In this document: piece after piece, positions 57,651-64,000 of the stretch
Layout: each line of letters opens with the position of its first letter
Position numbering within the stretch: position 1 is the stretch's first letter
NCBI RefSeq assembly: GCF_003473485.1
Contig: NC_053044.1
Span: forward strand, 446,501-510,500
Length of the DNA stretch: 64,000 nucleotides
Direction of reading: 5' to 3'
Origin: Medicago truncatula
Lineage: Eukaryota > Streptophyta > Magnoliopsida > Fabales > Fabaceae
Made by a program: the position numbers and the translations under genes
Notes under the pieces: model-generated
Databases searched by the model: none
Seen by the model: the letters and a program-made list of their open reading frames with translations, nothing else
Told to the model about the DNA's origin: nothing

Positions 57651-58851
57651 CTTGAAGGGAATACTTATTAATATCAACAAAATAAAGCAAACTGAATATA
57701 ATTCAGTACAAAACAAATTGATAAAAAGAAGATTTGAGTGAAGCGACTTGGATTTTGGAGTGTGTTAAACCTTAAACCCTAAGGATGTGTTTGCAAATTG
57801 GATTTTGGAGGGTTTAGCGGGGAAGGTCTTTGGAGGGCTAAACCATAAACAACTTGATATCATATACTCACATATTTTTTAAAATTTTAAATATATATAA
57901 AAATATAAGATTAGTCCTCCAATGTTTTTCCTTCAAAACTCTCTAAAATCTAGCCCACAAACAAACCAAAAATCTCTAATCTAACCCACGAATAAACCCT
58001 CAATAAATAAGAGGGACAAAAACCCTAATCCTTCACCCATTAAGAACTAATAAGTTTTACCTTATTCGTTCTTTTCAACGTCGAGGTTCACAAAATGAAG
58101 CACCTGTAGCGTCGGTCACATGGAGAGAAACGAAGGAGGAGAAAACGTAATAGCGTGAGGCTTTTGCAAAGTTGTGTTTTCCTACAGTTCCTGAAGTTTA
58201 CTCACAAAGGTTCCCCTTCTTTATACATGTGACTGCACCTAACTGCAAGGAATTCAACTGCAATGAATCCAAATTCGGTTTTTATACCAGTGTTGTACAA
58301 GCTAGGTGCGTAAGATTATTAATACTTTTTTTTTTACTTATAGATATGCCAAAAAAAATTAGGGTTAATTGTTCAAAATGATCTTATAAAAATAAAGACA
58401 TATATTCTACATCTGTAATTTGAGATTCTTTCTATTTTTTACCCTCTAATATACGTGATGTCCAAAATAGTAATTTGGAGGTTGAATTTTTTCATAATTT
58501 TTTTGCAGGCATAGTTAGAACTTTAAAATACGGTTTTCCACAACAACAACAAAAGAAAAGAATTTTTCCACAAAAGAATGATTAATTATGAACCAAATCA
58601 GAAGAAGAAAATAAAAGGAAATGTTAAATTTATGCTTTCAAACCAAAACACAACAACAAAAGATGGTACACTGGTTTTAACAATATCAGCATCCATTTCA
58701 AAACTATTCATCTCAATAGTTCTCTAATGTTGAAACCATACACCATGACATGTTTTTTTAGTCTAGTCAAATTATTGGAAAACAAAAGGGCATCATAAAG
58801 AACATGGTCCAAACACAAATATCACAAGCTACATTGTGTACAATAACCATG
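57651..58851. other. intergenic, with a scrap of PAH exon 3' end
   Basis: 58703-58738 ('tcatctcaatagttctctaa' and 'tgttgaaac') repeats the end of the solo PAH ORF (57395-57425), a remnant of a further PAH copy. Otherwise no supported gene; the frame 58172-58381 has no motif. Confidence 0.5.
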
Positions 58852-61814
58852 TTACTCATCTGGAGAAAAATCCACCTCATATTGTTGATGTCTAAAGCAC
58901 CAATCCAGCAAGTAGGCATTTTCCGTTGGAGGAACTCGAGTTCTATCATGCTTAATGTATTTTGGCAGTCTGTTATCATCCCCTAAACACACTTTACATG
59001 TTGTCGATGAAAGATTGATGGCATACAAAGAGTTGCTTTCAAAACCCCACCTCCTCGGGTTGTTCAATGCATAGAAGTATTCCCCCGAAGCATAAAATAA
59101 GGCAATGTCGCCCAAAGTTTCCAGCTTGACATAATTCATGGTTGAGAAGTCTATCTTGTAAACATTCAATATTTCCTCGGACTCAATATGAACCACTAAA
59201 AGTTGTCCATCACAACAAACCAACCTTAGGTGTGACATAGATGTTACATCGGGCATACTCTTCATTTCTAAAAATTTTATATTTGAGGAATTCAAGTCGA
59301 GTACACCTATGATGGCCTCGTTGGTGACAACATATATAGTATTATGAAACACAACAAAGTCAACAACCTTCCATGCATTTCCCATTGTTAAATATGTAAC
59401 CCAACCCAAATTTCGAGACTGATAGACATACAAACTGCTAGAACTTTTACATGAAGCAACTAAGACAAATTCCTCCGAGCCTTTGCCAAAAGCAAGTAAC
59501 ACATGGTAAGCAAAATAAGTAGAATTGACTTTAAAGGTTGATGTATTGATTACCTTCTTTCTTCTTGTAAATGGATTTAATAGCAGAAAAGAATTGTTGT
59601 CCCCTCTCATGATCAAATATCCGCTAGAACTGCCAAAATAGGCAAAGTGCCAGAATTGATTGATCGTCTTCGAGTGATAAACTTTTCGGTCAGCTATGCT
59701 GATGAAGGAAAAGGATTTCTTATCATGGTAAGACTTTTTAATAAGTAATGGTTCTTGGGATGCCAAGAACTTTTTCCAGTAAGTTTTATGAAACTCCCTC
59801 CAATTCTTGCACACGCCAGAAAATTGAAAGAGGTCATCGAAATCTAGATCTCTGGAAATGACATCAAGCATATCCCAGGAAAATGGACAATTATCTTCTA
59901 TGTTATTCATGGCTTCCCCTGTGTATCACAACAATGACAAGGTTAGGTGATTTAAAAACATATGCTTTTTTCATATTTCCAAAATATATGTTTTTTTATT
60001 GTTCATCTTGTATACTATCATTAAAAACAGAAAGATAAAGAAATATTTATTTCCCATTATATTCCCAAACAAAAATGGAGACCAACACTTTAATGTGAAT
60101 AGTTTATTATCCCATTTTCGGGATCACGCCAATGTATAGCAATTGAAACATTAGATAGCAATTTTCACCCTCACAGGGAAATTAACATTCTAACTGATAG
60201 CATAAATTATTAATTAATATTCTATCAATATGAGTCGTCTTCTTACCTTCAGAATAGGTCGAAAGAAATATTTTTTATCGCGTCTAAACACTTTCAATAG
60301 TAATATTGGTTGAAACTAGGCCAACAACTCATATAGGAGATAAATAAATGGCATATGAGTATGAGCTGGATGGGAAGTATGCTGAGTTGGAAAACTATAA
60401 AAGAGGGAATCCAAAGGATGAGACTAACAACGATAATTTCTAATTTAATTCCAAAGTTTCAGAGGAAACTATCAAGACAGAGTTTATCAGTAAACATTAG
60501 TTTCCCATGGACATAAAATGCATGAACCCCTAACAATATTTTTAGTACACCAAAGATATACCCTCCATAAATTTTTTAGTACTTTGTTACATGAACTATT
60601 TCTATTCTATCATAAATTTATCTCTTCAACAATGTTGTTAGAACGGCAGCCATGTTCACAATAAAAGAAATAAAAAAACGCAAACTAAAAAACACACAGT
60701 GGATGCTTTCTATTATTTGAATTCTTGCTTAGAGCTACAGATTACAAGATAAATGATTGAGAAGTATGCTGAGTTGGAAACCAGATAAAATAGAGAATCT
60801 TAAGGTTGATCAATGTTATATAATAATTTCTTCTTGAAGTACTTTTATTTTTTTCGATTGAATGTTTACAAAATATTTTCTGGATGCAAGGAGCTTCTGC
60901 TATATTTTCTTTTAATCAAGACAGTTTTTACAAGTGAACATTAGTTTCCTATGGACATAAAATGCATGCACTCCAAACCCCTACTTTTAATTATCCAAAG
61001 ATATAGCCTTCATCTGTTTGATACATGAAAATATATCATCAACTTGTACAAAAGAAAACAAATAGAAAAACACAAACAAAGAACACCCGAAATTTGATCA
61101 CAAAGTTTGGCCAATCATGTACCTTTCTATTATTAAATTTCAATCTTGGGGTTAAAGATTACAATTTTTGTTTAAATACTATACCCAATTGACAAGATTT
61201 CCCCTAAACCTTAAGGGACCCTACCAACTTATCGTTAAACTATGAGCCATACTCAACAAATGCAAAGTACTGTAACAAACTTAATCCCTTAATCTTACAC
61301 TCGCTTCTCTCAATACAATAACGATGGACCAATTTATTGACACTTTATATAGCTATATATGGTAGATTATAGCAAAAAACTGCATAAATAAGAAGAAATA
61401 TATAAATATATAAAATAATCAACACATGTGAAGTAGAATAATGGTATGCTACTAACCAGTGTCCAGCTGAACTGAAGGTGTGATTCGATATTTCTTTAGC
61501 ACTTCGATATTTGTCTCTGTCATTCGACCATCTTGTTCTTCATCATCATCATCACGATCCAATGGAAGTTTGATTTCATATTTAGCTGGCAAGAAGGTGT
61601 TGAATCTCAAAATTAAATCTTCATGGCCATCCAACAACTCGTACACTCTTAATTTGACAACCCTAGCATCAATTGTTTCAGCCTTGAAATCCTTCATAAT
61701 TTGTAGAAAAGATTCATATTTTCCCCCTTTCTCATATCCAAACTTACGTTTTAATGCTGAGAATAACCCTAATGCATCACCAAGGGAGAGATTCTTCATC
61801 TTGAAAGGTATCAT
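58852..61814 (-). CDS. PAH-F-box-DUF295 fusion protein, two exons
   Basis: Exon 1 is 61814-61457 and exon 2 is 59918-58852. The donor ACACTG|gttagt and acceptor tacacag|GGG join in phase (LDTGEAMNNI) to 474 residues. Residues about 10-75 are a PAH unit (KYESFLQIMKDFKAETIDAR, RVYELLDGHEDLILRFNTFL); 78-100 is an acidic linker (DRDDDDEEQD). Residues about 128-170 are an F-box (CPFSWDMLDVISRDLDFDDL, then FSGVCKNWREF). The rest is a DUF295-type beta-propeller-like C-terminus (YLIMRGDNNSFLLLNPFTRR; ending WCFRHQQYEVDF). Predicted role: SCF substrate receptor with a Sin3-type interaction helix bundle. Exon 2 also has its own ATG (59910), so a PAH-less F-box protein from an internal promoter is possible. 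An alternative start at 61799 matches the solo PAH ORF. Confidence 0.75.
60345..61015. repeat. direct duplication within the intron of the fusion gene
   Basis: 60377-60560 and 60757-61010 share, in order, 'aagtatgctgagttggaaa', 'gaacattagtttcc', 'atggacataaaatgcatg' and 'ccaaagatata'. About 385-450 bases apart; a local intronic duplication. Confidence 0.7.
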
Positions 61815-62735
61815 GATTAAGAAAATAAGAAAAATTCAGTTTAATTCAAAACAATGAAAAATAAAATACATGAAAATAAGATTACAATGAAGGAAGACAA
61901 GGAGGGGCATACCGTTGTATCTGCGGCGACAGAGCTGAAGTGAGGGTTTCGAATTTTAATTGACTTGAGTCGGGTTCATCACCAAGCCGTCGGCCCAACA
62001 AATCTAGAGGCCTTAAATGAAATTTGGAAAAGAGACCCTTTAGATATTAACAACAAAATTAGAGACTTTTTCAAGATAATTTGTTTTTTGTAATATTAAA
62101 CACAAAAATAAATATTAAATACTTTCGAAAGATTGATCAATTTTTTATAAGAAAAAGTTTAGGTGAGTTGAGCTCCAGGGCATATCGCCAACTCCAGCCA
62201 ACCGTCATAGACATCATTTACGGCTTGATTAATTTTTAGTAAACTTAATGAGTAAAATTTATACCATGTGGTCCACAAATCCTAGCATAACTAACAAAAA
62301 TGTCAAAATTGATAGATCAAACCCACTAATTAAATAGGGTTCAAACTTCTACTCCTCTACTTGTATGTAGGTATCCAATTGTTATTGGCATTTCGTCTAT
62401 TTAAAAAAGTTTATATCATGTGACCTAAAGAAAATTGAAGATCAAGAAGGCTTCCTCACCACTCCTCAATATTAAATTATACACCAAAGAAGTCATCATG
62501 TAGCAGTAAAACCACATGTATGAGACTACTTACCATCTGAACCACTTTAATTGGCGGATATTCTTATTTTGTAATCAACTTGATTACAAAATCACATGTA
62601 TAAAACCACATGTATGAAACCACATATTTCTTTATTTGTAACCAAAAAATCAACTTGATTATTTTTCTATTATGGAAATAATCAATTTGATTATAAATGC
62701 GCAAAAATAATAAGCAATCAAACATAGACAAATAT
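61815..62735. other. intergenic upstream of the fusion gene
   Basis: No gene. 61900-61990 is the probable 5' leader/promoter side of the fusion gene (minus strand). The word 'accacatgtatgaaacca' recurs at 62510-62630. Confidence 0.45.
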
Positions 62736-62939
62736 TGTTAGAGACACAATCCCTTAATTATTGGATCATATCAAGTCAACACATCAAGTTATAAATAACA
62801 ATTATCTGCATATCAAGTCAGCACATCTTATACATAATTAGCAATTATGTTTCCTTATAGCTTATCATATTCTGTTGTATATATTGTATGTCTTACTCAA
62901 CATTTTAAAGATAAGAAATACAATACAAACTTTCTATCT
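62736..62939 (+). repeat. 5' LTR of a Ty1/copia element
   Basis: Starts TGTTAGAGACACAATC and runs about 204 bases to the primer site tggcatcagagc (62940-62951, complementary to initiator tRNA-Met as in most plant copia elements). TATA-like 'gtatatattgtatg' near 62876. Its 3' partner would be outside the window. Confidence 0.8.
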
Positions 62940-62987
62940 TGGCATCAGAGCTCTTAAGCTGAAAAGCTCTTGATCCATCAGAAAAAC

Positions 62988-64000
62988 ATGGCTTCCGCTG
63001 CCAACAACAACAAAAATGACCTACCATCATCTGTATCTGTCAAGCTGGACAGAAACAATTATCCCCTATGGAAATCTCTAGTTCTACCAGTGGTCAGAGG
63101 ATGCAAGCTCGATGGATATATGTTGGGAACGAAAAAGTGTCCTGAAGAATTCATTACCTCTTCGGACTCAAGCAAGAGCAACAACCCTGCCTTTGAAGAA
63201 TGGCAAGCCAATGATCAACGCCTCCTTGGGTGGATGCTCAACTCGATGGCTACTGAAATGGCAACTCAGCTGCTGCATTGTGAGACCTCCAAACAGCTTT
63301 GGGATGAGGCTCAAAGTCTGGCTGGAGCACACACAAGGTCTCAAATCATTTATCTCAAGTCTGAATTTCACAGCATCAGAAAAGGGGAAATGAAAATGGA
63401 AGACTATCTAATCAAAATGAAGAACCTTGCTGACAAACTCAAACTTGCCGGCAATCCGATTTCAAATTCTGATCTGATCATTCAAACTCTTAATGGTTTG
63501 GATTCTGAATATAATCCTATAGTTGTAAAATTGTCCGATCATACTACACTCAGCTGGGTGGATTTACAAGCTCAATTACTAACTTTTGAAAGTAGAATTG
63601 AGCAACTGAATAACCTCACCAATCTTAATTTGAATGCAACAGCAAATGTTGCAAACAAATTTGATCACCGAGACAACAGGTTCAATTCCAACAACAATTG
63701 GAGAGGTTCCAACTTCAGAGGTTGGAGAGGAGGCAGAGGAAGAGGCAGGTCATCCAAAGCACCATGCCAAGTCTGTGGCAAGACTAATCACACTGCAATA
63801 AATTGCTTTCACAGGTTTGACAAAAACTACTCAAGATCCAATTATTCAGCAGACAGTGACAAGCAAGGATCTCACAATGCCTTCATAGCCTCTCAGAACT
63901 CAGTCGAAGACTATGACTGGTACTTTGATAGCGGTGCAAGCAATCATGTAACACATCAAACTGACAAGTTCCAAGACTTGACTGAGCACCATGGTAAGAA
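62988..64000 (+). CDS. Ty1/copia Gag-Pol polyprotein, 5' part, continues past window end
   Basis: Open for 337 codons from ATG 62988 to the last base. A Gag domain comes first (KLDRNNYPLWKSLVLPVV near residue 20, later MEDYLIKMKNLADKLKLAG and TLNGLDSEYNPIV), then an Arg/Gly-rich basic region (WRGGRGRGR), then a CCHC zinc knuckle (CQVCGKTNHTAINC, residues about 259-272). The beginning of the aspartic protease follows (WYFDSGASNHVT, with Asp-Ser-Gly catalytic motif). No stops or shifts, so the element looks recently active and probably autonomous. PBS and LTR directly upstream give the usual order. Confidence 0.93.
   Translation, partial: MASAANNNKNDLPSSVSVKLDRNNYPLWKSLVLPVVRGCKLDGYMLGTKKCPEEFITSSDSSKSNNPAFEEWQANDQRLLGWMLNSMATEMATQLLHCETSKQLWDEAQSLAGAHTRSQIIYLKSEFHSIRKGEMKMEDYLIKMKNLADKLKLAGNPISNSDLIIQTLNGLDSEYNPIVVKLSDHTTLSWVDLQAQLLTFESRIEQLNNLTNLNLNATANVANKFDHRDNRFNSNNNWRGSNFRGWRGGRGRGRSSKAPCQVCGKTNHTAINCFHRFDKNYSRSNYSADSDKQGSHNAFIASQNSVEDYDWYFDSGASNHVTHQTDKFQDLTEHHGK

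Noticed and set aside
57399..57716. longer, 105-codon version of the solo PAH ORF
   Set aside because: It begins with TTG, not ATG; the PAH alignment and the first ATG both support the start at 57650.
57786..57965. possible MITE around 'ttggattttggaggg' words
   Set aside because: Left and right arms pair only in short words and no target duplication is visible; left as ordinary intergenic sequence.
58172..58381. 69-codon plus-strand frame as a gene exon
   Set aside because: Starts at a non-ATG codon, no domain, and ends in a T-run; nothing supports it beyond being open.
1..64000. CRISPR array, bacterial operons or plasmid features
   Set aside because: Spliced genes, plant retroelements and eukaryotic promoters throughout; no regularly spaced short repeats with unique spacers.

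Overview
This is a plant nuclear window. It is AT-rich, with GT-AG spliced genes, long introns and dense retrotransposon, MITE and SINE debris. The repeat families, the glycine-rich, F-box and PAH gene types, and the overall look suggest a temperate legume, most likely Medicago or a close relative. That assignment is an inference from pattern recognition; no search was run.

Layout. 1-12 kb is mostly repeats: a long inverted repeat at the left edge, the 3' end of a CACTA transposon carrying a broken transposase-associated ORF, a probable solo LTR, and on the minus strand a decayed phosphatidylinositol-phosphate 5-kinase with its splice sites still visible. 12-28 kb holds two paralogous two-exon genes for secreted glycine-rich proteins (minus strand, 13041-14761 and 25535-27106). 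They lie in a segmental duplication that includes promoter and downstream flank; a third copy of the upstream flank alone lies at about 17 kb. Between them are a hAT-type MITE, three LTRs and several SINEs. 28801-31930 is a complete, very young LTR element that encodes only Gag (two 753-bp LTRs, perfect 5-bp target duplication, two LTR differences). 32-38.5 kb contains LTR debris and two LINE reverse-transcriptase remnants.

38944-46178 is the best housekeeping gene: a ten-exon D-isomer-specific 2-hydroxyacid dehydrogenase with a mitochondrial-type leader. Its introns have absorbed nested MITEs, SINEs and a gypsy fragment. From 47 to 56 kb there is an F-box/DUF295 pseudogene interrupted by a Mutator-type MITE, then two tandem F-box/LRR-type genes (49186-50378 and 54098-55338). 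Each F-box gene is followed by a fragment of the dehydrogenase 3' end, so the dehydrogenase-F-box block was duplicated and then decayed. 57-62 kb contains a solo PAH-domain ORF and a two-exon gene whose exons join in phase to give a PAH-F-box-DUF295 fusion protein. The right edge is the 5' end of an apparently intact Ty1/copia element running out of the window.

The genes do not form one pathway. The biologically notable items are the PAH-F-box fusion (a possible link between Sin3-type interaction surfaces and SCF ubiquitin ligases), the young gag-only retroelement, the paired glycine-rich genes with a conserved promoter, and several nested or chimeric insertions that give a relative insertion history.
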